Shown here in pieces: positions 52,069-61,833 of a stretch of DNA of 64,000 nucleotides. The notes beneath the pieces are model-generated. The model did no database searches. It saw only the letters and a program-made list of their open reading frames with translations, and was not told the DNA's origin. The position numbers and the translations under genes are program-made. Source of the stretch: Megaustenia siamemsis (Eukaryota > Mollusca > Gastropoda > Stylommatophora > Ariophantidae); assembly GCA_032433765.1 (NCBI GenBank), contig JAVIAB010000049.1, forward strand, positions 20,815,779 through 20,879,778, given 5' to 3'. The first letter of the stretch is position 1, and every line of letters starts with the position of its first letter.

Positions 52069-54380
52069 GATGGATCGATGGAATATTAGAAGCACTAGGA
52101 AACATAACAGCAGCAGAGGCGAACAGAAGAGCAAAAGATGGATCGATGGAATATTAGAAGCACTAGGAAACATAACAGCAGCAGAGGCGAACAGAAGAGC
52201 AAAAGATGGATCGATGGAATCTTAGAAGCACTAGGAAACATAACAGCAGCAGAGGCGAACAGAAGAGCGAAAGATGGATCGATGGAATATTAGAAACACT
52301 AGGAAACATAACAGCAGCAGAGGCGAACAGAAGAGCAAAAGATGGATCAATGGAATATTAGAAGCACTAGGAAACATAACAGCAACAGAGGCGAACAGAA
52401 GAGCAAAAGATGGATCGATGGAATATTAGAAGCACTAGGAAACATAACAGCAACAGAGGCGAATAGAAGAGCAAAAGATGGATCGATGGAATATTAGAAG
52501 CACTAGGAAACATAACAGCAGCAGAGGCGAACATAAGAGCAAAAGATGGATCGATGGAATATTAGAAGCACTAGGAAACATAACAGCAGCAGAGGCGAAC
52601 AGAAGAGCAAAAGATGGATCGATGGAATATTAGAAGCACTAGGAAACATAACAGCAGCAGAGGCGAACAGAAGAGCAAAAGATGGATCGATGGAATATTA
52701 GAAGCACTAGGAAACATAACAGCAGCAGAGGCAAACAGAAGAGCAAAAGATGGATCGATGGAATATTAGAAGCACTAGGAAACATAACAGCAGCAGAGGC
52801 GAACAGAAGAGCAAAAGATGGATCGATGGAATATTAGAAGCACTAGGAAACATAACAGCAGCAGAGGCGAACAGAAGAGCAAAAGATGGATCGATGGAAT
52901 ATTAGAAGCACTAGGAAACATAACAGCAGCAGAGGCGAACAGAAGAGCAAAAGATGGATCGATGGAATCTTAGAAGCACTAGGAAACATAACAGCAGCAG
53001 AGGCGAACAGAAGAGCGAAAGATGGATCGATGGAATATTAGAAACACTAGGAAACATAACAGCAGCAGAGGCGAACAGAAGAGCAAAAGATGGATCAATG
53101 GAATATTAGAAGCACTAGGAAACATAACAGCAACAGAGGCGAACAGAAGAGCAAAAGATGGATCGATGGAATATTAGAAGCACTAGGAAACATAACAGCA
53201 ACAGAGGCGAATAGAAGAGCAAAAGATGGATCGATGGAATATTAGAAGCACTAGGAAACATAACAGCAGCAGAGGCGAACAGAAGAGCAAAAGATGGATC
53301 GATGGAATATTAGAAACACTAGGAAACATAACAGCAGCAGAGGCGAACAGAAGAGCAAAAGATGGATCGATGGAATATTAGAAACACTAGGAAACATAAC
53401 AGCAGCAGAGGCGAACAGAAGGGGGAAAGATGGATCGATGGAATATTAGAAGCACTAGGAAACATAACAGCAGCAGAGGCGAACAGAAGAGCAAAAGATG
53501 GATCGATGGAATATTAGAAGCACTAGGAAACATAACAGCAGCAGAGGCGAACAGAAGAGCAAAAGATGGATCGATGGAATATTAGAAGCACTAGGAAACA
53601 TAACAGCAGCAGAGGCGAACAGAAGAGCAAAAGATGGATCGATGGAATATTAGAAGCACTAGGAAACATAACAGCAGCAGAGGCGAACAGAAGAGCAAAA
53701 GATGGATCGATGGAATATTAGAAGCACTAGGAAACATAACAGCAGCAGAGGCGAACAGAAGAGCAAAAGATGGATCGATGGAATATTAGAAGCACTAGGA
53801 AACATAACAGCAGCAGAGGCGAACAGAAGAGCAAAAGATGGATCGATGGAATCTTAGAAGCACTAGGAAACATAACAGCAGCAGAGGCGAACATAAGAGC
53901 AAAAGATGGATCGATGGAATATTAGAAGCACTAGGAAACATAACAGCAGCAGAGGCGAACAGAAGAGCAAAAGATGGATCGATGGAATATTAGAAGCACT
54001 AGGAAACATAACAGCAGCAGAGGCGAACAGAAGAGCAAAAGATGGATCGATGGAATCTTAGAAGCACTAGGAAACATAACAGCAGCAGAGGCGAACAGAA
54101 GAGCAAAAGATGGATCGATGGAATATTAGAAGCACTAGGAAACATAACAGCAGCAGAGGCGAACAGAAGAGCAAAAGATGGATCGATGGAATATTAGAAG
54201 CACTAGGAAACATAACAGCAGCAGAGGCGAACAGAAGAGCAAAAGATGGATCGATGGAATATTAGAAGCACTAGGAAACATAACAGCAGCAGAGGCGAAC
54301 AGAAGAGCAAAAGATGGATCGATGGAATATTAGAAGCACTAGGAAACATAACAGCAGCAGAGGCGAACAGAAGAGAAAAA
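52069..54380 (+). repeat. 68-bp minisatellite from the LINE C 3' coding end, 34 units
   Basis: GATGGATCGATGG starts at 52069 and again at 54313, exactly 33 x 68 bp apart. All sampled internal starts keep phase, so no net indels. The unit is codons for RWIDGILEALGNITAAEANRR-A-K; 68 is not a multiple of 3, so repeats cycle through frames and cannot be one protein. Shared variants define 11-unit and 20-unit duplications (see findings). The last unit runs into the true LINE C end. Confidence 0.98.
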
Positions 54381-54467
54381 GACCGTAAATTATATCTCCC
54401 CTCGACGCTGAAAGGTACATGAGAAAGGAAAGCAATCTTTATTTATGTGTCTCTTGTTCTACATTTG
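54381..54467 (+). pseudogene. LINE C terminus plus short shared flank
   Basis: GACCGTAAATTATATCTCCC (DRKLYLP) and STLKG-T-stop end the element. The next 35 bp (ATCTTTATTTATGTGTCTCT TGTTCTAC) also follow a LINE C end at 58755, where they belong to the 3' flank of a transposase relic. Confidence 0.7.
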
Positions 54468-54725
54468 CGAGAGCCGCGATGGCTCAGTGGTTAGTGAACT
54501 GGACTACAAAGGACAAGAAGTTGGGTTCGATCCTGATCGACGGCTTCCAGGTTCACCCAGCCTTTAATGGGTACCGGATTTTTTTTCTGAGAAAGTAAAG
54601 CGGCACGGGCGTAATACCGACCACATTACCGAAAAATCATGTGTCGAAGGTCTTTAAAAGTTGTGGTCACTAAAACCATATTCACTATACGCCACTTGGC
54701 GTGCCGGGGGTACTTTACTTTACTA
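54468..54725 (+). mobile_element. S1 SINE, full length
   Basis: Head GAGAGCCGCGATGGCTCAGTGG with box B-like GGTTCGATCC, body, the GCCACTTGGCGTGCCGG end and a TACTTTACTTTACTAC tail. No clear TSD found. Confidence 0.88.
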
Positions 54726-54774
54726 CTTTTTGTATACCATTTAACTGCATAGGTTTTCAACACTGTCTGTTTAT

Positions 54775-55680
54775 CCCTGTGGGGCATAGGTCTTCAACAA
54801 ACACTTTCAGCTCCCTGTGGAGCATAGGTCTTCAACAAACACTTTCAGCTCCCTGTGGAGCATAGGTCTTCAACAAACACTTTCAGCTCCCAGTGAAGAA
54901 TAGGTCTTCAACAAACACTTTCAGCTCCCTGTGGAGCATAGGTCTTCAACAAACACTTTCAGCTTCCTGTGGAGCATAGGTCTTCAACAAACACTTTCAG
55001 CTCCCTGTGGGGCATAGGTTTCAACAAACACTTTCAGCTCCCTGTGGGGCATAGGTTTCAACAAACACTTTCAGCTCCATGTGGAGCATAGGTCTTCAAC
55101 AAACACTTTCAGCTCCCTGTGGGGCATAGGTTTCAACAAACACTTTCAGCTCCCTGTGGGGCATAGGTTTCAACAAACACTTTAACTTCCCTTAGGAGCA
55201 TAGATCTTCAACAAACACTTTTACTTCCCTTAGGAGCATAGGTCTTCAACAAACACTTTTACTTCCCTTAGGAGCATAGGTCTTCAACAAACACTTTAAC
55301 TTCCCTTAGGAGCATAGATCTTCAACAAACACGTTCACTTCCCTTTGGAGCATAGGTCTTCAACAAACACTTTCACATCCCTGCGGAGCACAGGTCTTCA
55401 ACAAACACTTTCACATCCCTGCGGAGCATAGGTCTTCAACAAACACTTTCACCTCCCTGTGGAGCACAGGTCTTTAACAAACACTTTCACCTCCCTGTGG
55501 AGCACATGTCTTCAACAAACACTTTTACCTCCCTGTGGAGCATAGGTCTTCAACAACCACTTTCACCTCCCTGTGGAGCACAGGTCTTCAACAAACACTT
55601 TTACCTCGCTGTGGAGCATAGGTCTTAAACAACCACTTTCACCTCCCTGTGGAGCACAGGTCTTCAACAACCACTTTCCA
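54775..55680 (-). repeat. 38-bp LINE B-derived minisatellite, third locus (about 23 units)
   Basis: Reverse orientation: CAGCTCCCTGTGGAGCATAG + GTCTTCAACAAACACTTT. Sub-blocks are visible: TGGGGCATAGGTTTC (37 bp) at 55010-55170, CTTAGGAGCATAG at 55180-55310, and CACCTCCC at 55440-55660, showing stepwise amplification. Confidence 0.95.
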
Positions 55681-55948
55681 AGCCGTTCAGTTGCTTGCCA
55701 GTATTTAAAATTAATTTCATGTCTTCTCCACCATCTTCATCCCTGCTTCCATCTACCATCTCCAATAATGTTTTAGTCTTCCCTTTAGTCTTTTTCCCTC
55801 CGGGATTAAAAAATAAAAAGCCTGTTGTGTAATACTCTCAGTTGGCTTCCGCGGTGTGTGTCCATACCCAGCGCCATTAACTTCGCTGTATCTCTTTATC
55901 CGCTGGCTTTTGACTTTTCCATAACCCTATGTTAGTGATTTTGTCCTG
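55681..55948 (-). pseudogene. LINE B 3' part feeding the array
   Basis: Complement gives MVEKT.., TLLEMVDGSRDEDGGEDMKL, the GVWTHTAEAN RT tail and a DKEIQRS..GAGYGHT region up to the QDKITNIGLWKSQ codons at 55948. Confidence 0.8.
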
Positions 55949-55949
55949 C

Positions 55950-57371
55950 GAATTCAGGACACCGAGCTATCTAGTATCTTCTCTCTTTGCCGTCCGTGAT
56001 CTCTCTTACCCTGCATTTTGCCAGTTGTAACCAAGTACTTTAATTTTCCTCTTCCCATGATGTGCTCGGAGATTGGCGACTGTTTCTTTCTGAGCATTAT
56101 TTTTTGTGTTGGTCACCTTGAGAATTTCATCGTTTTTCTTTTTAGCGGTCCTGGAAACTCTCTGTGTTCATTTCAAATGTCCAGGAAACTCTATGTGTTC
56201 ATTTCAAATGTCCAGGAAACTCTATGTGTTCATTTCAAATGTCCAGGAAACTCTATGTGTTCATTTCAAATGTCCAGGAAACTCTCTGTGTTCATTTCAA
56301 ATGTCCAGGGAACTCTCTGTGTTCATTTCAAATGTCCAGGGAACTCTGTGTGTTCATTTCAAATGTCCAGGAAACTCTATGTGTTCATTTCAAATGTCCA
56401 GGGAACTCTGTGTGTTCATTTCAATTGTCCAGGGAACTCTATGTGTTCATTTCAATTGTCCAGGGAACTCTGTGTGTTCATTTCAAATGTCCAGGGAACT
56501 CTCAACATTGATTTCAAAAGTTCTGGGAACTCCCAGCATTCTTTTCAAATATCGCGGGAACTCTTAGCATTCTTTTCAAATATCGCGGGAACTTTCAGCA
56601 TTCTTTTCAAATGTCCCGGGAACTCTCAGCATTCTTTTCAAATGTCCTGGGAACTTTTAGCATTCTTTACAAATGTCCCGGGAACTCTCAGCATTCTTTT
56701 CAAATGTCACGGGAACTCTCAGCATTCTTTTCAAATGTTTTGGAAACTCGCAGCATTCTTTTCAAATATCCCGGGAATTCTCAGCATTCATTTAAAATGT
56801 CCCGCGAACTTCCAACATTCTTTTTGACTGTTATGAAAACTCCCAGCATTCTTTTCAAATATCGCGGGAACTCTCAGCATTCTTTTCAAATGTTCTGGGA
56901 ACTCTAAATAATTGTTTCAACTGTTCTGTGAACATTCTTTTCAACTGTCCTGTGAACTCTCAACATTCTTTTCAACAGTCCTGGGATCTCGCAAACTGTC
57001 TTGGATCTCGCAACCTGCTATTTAACTGTCTTTGATCTCGCAACCTGCTTTTCAACTGTCTTGGATCTCGCAACCTGCTATTTAACTGTCTTGGATCTCG
57101 CAACCTGCTTTTCAACTGTCTTGGATCTCGCAACCTGCTATTTAACTGTCTTGGATCTCGCAACCTGCTTTTCAACTGTCCTGTTAACTCTCATCCTTCA
57201 TTTCAACTGTCCTGAAAACTCTCAACATTCTTTTCATAAATCCCATCTATGTGGCCCCAAGTTTTCTTTTAGTTTATTTGTCTACTGTCCATATTTCGCT
57301 TTCATAGGTTACAAATGGCGCTATATAGCATTGATAAATTCTCGTTCTCACTTCTATTGTCATGACGTCCA
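55950..57371 (-). pseudogene. LINE E fragment with internal 31-bp array
   Basis: Reading leftward from 57371: EVRTRIYQCYIAPFVTYESE, IWTVDKQTKRKLGAT, MGFMKRMLRVFRTVE, then about 35 tandem copies of the RRMLKVPWT codons. LINE E resumes at about 56155 (KVSRTAKKKN, ILKVTNTKN) and ends with the GH..R..L and REDTR regions near 55950. The array is thus inside the RT thumb coding region. Confidence 0.8.
56150..57240. repeat. 30-31-bp array of three subtypes inside LINE E (about 35 units)
   Basis: Left block CAGGGAACTCTGTGTGTTCA..TTTCAAATGTC (31 bp), middle block CGGGAACTCTCAGCATTCTT..TTCAAATGTC, right block TTGGATCTCGCAACCTGC..TTTAACTGTC as 60-bp dimers (57000-57180). The three grade into each other, all alignable to the complement of AAGAATGTTGAAAGTTCCCT. 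Confidence 0.93.
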
Positions 57372-57690
57372 CATCGAAGTCAAATCGTTGTTCCCTTAGA
57401 GATTTACTTAAAGGTCCGAACAAATGAAAGTCACGTGGTGAGAGATCGAAACTGTAGGTTGGTTGTTGTAGACTGGGTGATTTAAGCTGAGTGTTGTAGA
57501 CTGGGTAATTTATGCTGAGTGTTGTAGTGTTGTAACGCGCTTCCTGTACAATGTTATCGACATGTGGACGAGCATCGCCGCGGCAGCAGAATCACACCAC
57601 GCGAAAGCATGCCGGGTCTCCTAGTCTTGATATATGTATACATGTTGCCTACTGCGCCGTTGTAGCAATTGGTATTGACCTTCACACCAA
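57372..57690 (-). pseudogene. Mariner-type transposase relic (DDE)
   Basis: Complement reads IKTRRPGMLSRGVILLP, a frameshift, GDARPHVDNIVQEA (normally HDNARPH, with the second catalytic Asp), a 28-bp duplicated stretch (CTGGGT.ATTTA.GCTGAGTGTTGTAG), then YSFDLSPRDFHLFGPLSKSL and REQRFDFDVD. These are hallmarks of Tc1/mariner cut-and-paste transposases (third Asp in SPRD). It joins LINE E directly at 57371. Confidence 0.8.
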
Positions 57691-57786
57691 GATGCCAACA
57701 GAAGCTCTTCCTGGTCTAAATGTGTGGACGGGTTTCGTTCAAAACGGGCCACTTTTCCAACGGTCTGCAGCAGAACCAATGAATAC

Positions 57787-58417
57787 TAAAGGTAAAGTAC
57801 CCCCTATCACGCCAAGTGGCGTATAGGGAATATGGTGTTAGTGACACGTTACGCCAAGTGGCGTATAGGGAATATGGTGTTAGTGACACGTTACGCCAAG
57901 TGGCGTATAGGGAATATGGTGTTAGTGACACGTCACGCCAAGTGGCGTATAGGGAATATGGTGTTAGTGACACGTCACGCCAAGTGGCGTATAGGGAATA
58001 TGGTGTGAGTGACACGTCACGCCAAGTGGCGTATAGGGAATATTGTGTTAGTGACACGTCACTCCAAGTGGCGTATAGGGAATATGGTGTGAGTGACACG
58101 TCACGCCAAGTGGCGTATAGGGAATATGGTGTGAGTGACACGTCACGCCAAGTGGCGTATAGGGAATATGGTGTTAGTGACACGTTACGCCAAGTGGCGT
58201 ATAGGGAATATGGTGTTAGTGACCATACATTTTACAGACCTTCAGCACATTATTTTTGGGGTAATGTGGTCGGTATTACGCCCGTGCCGCTTTACTTTCT
58301 CAGAAAAAAATCCGGTACCCATTAGAGGCTGGGTGAACCGTAGCCGTCGGTTGGGATAGAATCCTACCTCTTGTCCTTTGTAGTCCAGTTCACTAACCAC
58401 TGAGCCATCGCGACTAC
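57787..58417 (-). mobile_element. S1 SINE with expanded 3' end, exact 13-bp TSD
   Basis: AACCAATGAATAC at 57774-57786 and 58418-58430. Inside: TAAAGGTAAAGTACCCCC tail, about 10 units of the 42-bp end, body, and head with AACCGA and CTGAGCCATCGCG (box A complement). The whole 631 bp is one insertion. Confidence 0.93.
57805..58218 (-). repeat. 42-bp S1-tail minisatellite, about 10 units, inside a TSD-bounded SINE
   Basis: Unit ACACGTCACGCCAAGTGGCG + TATAGGGAATATGGTGTTAGTG. Substitutions (TTACGCC, GTGAGTG) are shared between non-adjacent units. Confidence 0.96.
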
Positions 58418-58430
58418 AACCAATGAATAC

Positions 58431-58694
58431 AACACGGATAATGATCACATACACAATAATTGCACATTGGTGTGTGCTTATTGCGTCATCATCATCATGT
58501 ATCATATGCATGCCCATTTGCACAGCTCGGACAAGTTTAAACTGAAAACATCTCGGATATCCAGTGTGTTTATTAAGTCGATGTGCAGTTCAAATATATT
58601 TTTTGAAATTACGAGAAATTGTAACGTAATTTTTTTTTATTATTCATCTAGACACTACTGCTCTTGGCTGGCTTGGGTAAGGTGGCTGTTCACA
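58431..58694. other. Spacer, no gene seen
   Basis: No feature recognised. Confidence 0.4.
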
Positions 58695-58755
58695 CGATGA
58701 AGAGCAAAAGACCGCAAAATTATACCCCTCGACGCTGAAAGGTAAATGAGGAAGA
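58695..58755 (+). pseudogene. LINE C terminal scrap
   Basis: GAAGAGCAAAAGACCGCAAA then CCCTCGACGCTGAAAGGTAA, the LINE C end. Confidence 0.7.
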
Positions 58756-58795
58756 AAAAAGATCTTTATTTATGTGTCTCTTGTTCTACCTTTAT

Positions 58796-59059
58796 GTGTC
58801 TACAGCATGTGTTCAAAATGTCCACCACGGGCCTCAAGATATTTTTTGACTCGTCTCTCCATATTTTAGAAAACCTTCTGGATAATGACCGGTGATATTT
58901 GTTGGATCTGGGTGACGATTTCTGTCTTCAGGTCATTTACTGTTTGTGGATTATTTAGATCAACTTTTCCTTTCAGCGCACCGCACAGGTAATAGTCAGG
59001 CGGAGTTAGGACTTGGGAGTCTGGAAATGTCAGCAAAAATTGTCGAATTACTTCTTCAG
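58796..59059 (-). pseudogene. Mariner-superfamily transposase C-terminus
   Basis: Complement: FPDSQVLTPPDYYLCGALKG, KVDLNNPQTVNDLKTEIVTQ, IQQISPVIIQKVF-stop, NMERRVKKYLEARGGHFEHM-L-stop. The (S)PDLTP.DY.LWG.LK...Y...P.T...LK..I..EI..I and R...C....G.HFEH... pattern is the third-Asp region and tail of a DDE transposase different from the relic at 57372. The SPDLTP core is damaged. S1 is inserted next to it at 59072. Confidence 0.8.
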
Positions 59060-59071
59060 TTGTAGAAATGT

Positions 59072-59333
59072 AAAAAAAAAGGTAAAGAGCCCCCGTCACA
59101 CCAAGTGGCGTATAGGGAATATGGTGTTAGTGACCATAAATTGTACAGACCTTCGGCACATGATCTTTGGGGTAATGTAGTCGGTATTACGCCTGTGCCG
59201 CTTTACTTTCCCAGAAAAAAAATCCGGTACCCATTTAAGGCTGGGTGAACCCGGAAGCCGTCGGTCGGGATCGAACCCTACCTCTTATTCTTTGTAGTCC
59301 ATTTCACTAACCACTGAGCTATCGCGGCTCCCT
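59072..59333 (-). mobile_element. S1 SINE, 12-bp TSD
   Basis: TTGTAGAAATGT at 59060-59071 and 59334-59345. Full length, with a poly(A)-like AAAAAAAAAGGTAAAG tail, the CCAAGTGGCG end and an intact head. It lies at the junction between the transposase relic and LINE A, whose GTAGAAATGTGG word became the target. Confidence 0.92.
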
Positions 59334-59690
59334 TTGTAGAAATGTGGTTATACATAATAATATTGAGAATACCATGAAGAGTTAAGAAGAGTATTGAAAA
59401 CATTATGAGAGAGGGCAAATCATGAAGAGGGCTAATATCCAATATTTAGAAGAAACAATCATTTTTTAGCCATATAATGTGAAGAGAACAGCTGGAATAT
59501 ATTGTAACAAATGGGAAAATTGAGGGACGAACAGATAGAGGGAAGCAAAGAGAAAAGATACCAGACAGCTTAAGAGAATGGTTTGGCAGAAGGTCAACAA
59601 CAGAAATGATAAATAACTGTCGCGATCGAAAGTTGTGGAGAGACATGATCACTTACTCCAGCAGGCACGATTTTCATGATTATGATGATG
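59334..59690 (+). pseudogene. LINE A 3' end
   Basis: Many frameshifts at first (VEMWLYIIILRIP..), then LEYIVTNGKIEGRTDRGKQR, RRSTTEMINNCRDRKLWRDM and ITYSSRHD with a GATTATGATGATG tail. Confidence 0.8.
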
Positions 59691-59803
59691 ACTTCTTTAG
59701 TGTATTCGCTACCATCACTGAAGACTTGATCAACCAAAAAATACCCCCATGTTTTCTACATTTAACAGTATCTCCTTTCAGCAATGAAACCGTGAATATA
59801 ACA

Positions 59804-60249
59804 GGGAGCCAGTGATGGTGAGTGTTAGACACTCTAATGTATGGTGACAGCTTTACAACTAGGGAACACAATACAATACTGACGTTTCGGCTAGGAGCAT
59901 TCTTCAGAAAACAGGGACAACAACAACAAACGATGAAGCACAATTATCTATATCTACATGTTAGATGATCAGGAGAATGGAGAGGTGGACAGAAAAGAAG
60001 AGAAGAAAGTAGGATGTTGAAATAAGAAAGGAGGCTACATGAGTGGAGGTAGGATGAGAGTCAAGATGTGTAGAAAAGAGAGATAGGAAAAATAAGGAAG
60101 AGATAGAAATATCAAAAGTACAACGAAGATAATGTATAAAACGTATAAGAAAAATCAAACACTTAGCTGGCAAAACTTGTATTGTATTGTGTTGTATTAA
60201 GCTGTCACCACAGCTTTACCGCAGCATTGCAATTATTCGCCTGTTCCCT
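59804..60249 (-). mobile_element. 446-bp non-autonomous element with exact 15-bp TSD
   Basis: ACCGTGAATATAACA occurs at 59789-59803 and 60250-60264. Subterminal inverted repeats: GTGACAGCTTTACAAC..AACACAATACAATAC (59848-59883) against GTATTGTATTGTGTT..AAGCTGTCAC (60178-60213). The minus strand at 59915-59885 reads CTGAAGA-ATGCTCCTAGC-CGAAACG, a hammerhead-like core of the sort linked to Penelope-like elements. No protein is encoded. The class is inferred only. Confidence 0.75.
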
Positions 60250-60264
60250 ACCGTGAATATAACA

Positions 60265-60585
60265 ACCTGTTGTGTTGTGCTGTAGACACGATGCGAACAC
60301 AGAATATTGTGACGTCAATCTCAGCAATCGGTGACGTAATTTCAAAAATATTTTTCCAAGTCACTCTTCACAACGACTTCATCAACATCATGTGTAAGGA
60401 AGGATATCTCCAAACAACAGAGAATAATTTATTTCCATTCTTACAGAAATAAAAACAAATAATCTGGCACAAAATCTTCTTTTCATATATTTTATAACGT
60501 TGCCTTTGTTTAAGCCTTTATAAGCCCCTGGTCTATGCTTCACATCTGCCATCTTACGTTATTAACATTTGATTTGTACCAAAAA
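60265..60585. other. Spacer, no gene seen
   Basis: A 60-codon frame (60270-60452) lacks any recognisable motif. Two GTGACGT words occur at 60309 and 60332, possibly chance. Confidence 0.35.
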
Positions 60586-60616
60586 AAAAAGAAAAGAAAA
60601 GAAAAGAAAAGAAACA
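60580..60616. repeat. AAAAG microsatellite
   Basis: A-rich run followed by GAAAA repeats. Confidence 0.9.
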
Positions 60617-60774
60617 GCGGGGAGAATTCATTCGTATTTGAGATAAAAGGAGGTAGATTGAAGTAACGAAACATGAAAAGGGGAGAAAAGAGAGAGTAGA
60701 TAAAATATATTATGACAGACCAGCAAGTCGGCACATCTATATGTGTGTCTGTAGCAATATCAATCTGGCGTTCC

Positions 60775-61066
60775 GTGTGTCTGACTGTACGTCAGTTTGT
60801 CTGTCTGTACGTCAGTTTGTCTGTCTGTACGTCCGTTTTTCTGTCTGTACGTCAATTTGTTCGTACGTCAGTTTGTCTGTCTGTACGTCAGTTTGTTTGT
60901 ACGTCCGTTTGTCTGTTTATACGTCTGTTTGTCTGTCTGTACGTCAGTTTGTTTGTACGTCCGTTTGTCTGTTTATAAGTCTGTTTGTCTGTCTGTACGT
61001 CAGTTTGTTTGTACGTCCGTTTGTCTGTTTATACGTCTGTTTGTCTGTCTGTACGTCAGTTTGAAT
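60775..61066. repeat. 20-bp-type array of GTCTGTCTGTACGTCAGTTT
   Basis: About 18 imperfect units (TTTGTTTGTACGTCC and TTTATACGTCTG variants). A three-unit block (60890-60950, 60950-61010, 61010-61065) repeats almost exactly. All plus frames are open and are artefacts. Confidence 0.95.
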
Positions 61067-61068
61067 GA

Positions 61069-61474
61069 ATGTCAAAAAGACTAAAATCTTGATAATAAAC
61101 AAAGAAAATTCTCAAAACCTACAAGTGGAGATCAAAGCTTAAGGAATAGATCTGGAGACAGTTCAGAGCTACAACTACCTTGGACATACTATAACCAGTG
61201 ATGGAAAATGTACAACTGAAATAAACAAAAGAATAGGAATGGCAAAAAGTAATTTTTAGGTCATGAAAAATACACTAACAAAACAAATAACACCAGGGCT
61301 AAAACTAAGAATAGCAAAATGTTATGCATTCTCAATATTCCTGTATGGTGCAGAAACATGGACATTAGGCAAGAAAACAGAACAGAGAATTGACGCCTTT
61401 GAAATGTGGATATATAGAAGAATAGGTAGAATTGGATGGAAGGAAAAGAAAACAAACGAAGTTTTAAAACAACT
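61069..61474 (+). pseudogene. LINE F, best copy, 5' segment
   Basis: MNVKKTKILIINKENSQNLQ, one stop, GIDLETVQSYNYLGHTITSD, GKCTTEINKRIGMAKSNF, a stop, MKNTLTKQITPGLKLRIAKC, YAFSIFLYGAETWTLGKKTE, QRIDAFEMWIYRRIGRIGWK, EKKTNEVLKQL. This spans the RT region after motif C (YNYLG) to the thumb. Interrupted by S4 at 61475. Confidence 0.87.
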
Positions 61475-61833
61475 GGGGGACTGGAGAGCAAGACGCCGGC
61501 CTCGAAACCGAGAGGTTGTGGGTTCAAATCCCGGCTACACCGGTTGGGATTTTTATTTATGATTTCTCTCTGCGGCAACCACCCCTGGTCTCAGCAGCGA
61601 GGCCCGGCTTGAAACGTCAATTACTCATCGACGTAAAAACATGTGTACCTCCGAAGTCGGAGTTAACTGCCCGTGCGGCGAGGGACCACTGTGCACACGG
61701 CTGCCAGGGATAAATGGATTAACACGCAAAATTCAGTTCCTAGTGTATAGGGACTTCGTCAGAGGGAAAAGCAGGCGAACGAAAAAACAAAACAAAAACA
61801 AAAAACACAAAACAAAAAACAAAAAACAAAAAG
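61475..61833 (+). mobile_element. S4 SINE nested in LINE F, 6-bp TSD
   Basis: tRNA-like head GGACTGGAGAGCAAGACGCC with box B GGTTCAAATCC and anticodon-loop-like CTCGAAA (Ser-like, weak); a 280-bp body; an A-rich AAAACAAAAAAC tail. ACAACT at 61469-61474 and 61834-61839. Unexpanded LINE F (18690) reads AAAACAACTAAAAAT continuously, confirming the site. Confidence 0.9.

Noticed and set aside
52069..54380. CRISPR-like regular array
   Set aside because: Head-to-tail repeats with no unique spacers, in eukaryotic-looking DNA, derived from LINE C.
57716..58325. 155-169-codon frames (REYGVSDT and LTPYSLYATWRD repeats)
   Set aside because: Both strands of the S1-derived 42-bp array; 42 bp keeps frame so long frames are expected.
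60797..61084. Cys/Val/Ser-rich frames of 88-107 codons
   Set aside because: GTCTGTCTGTACGTCAGTTT repeat artefacts.
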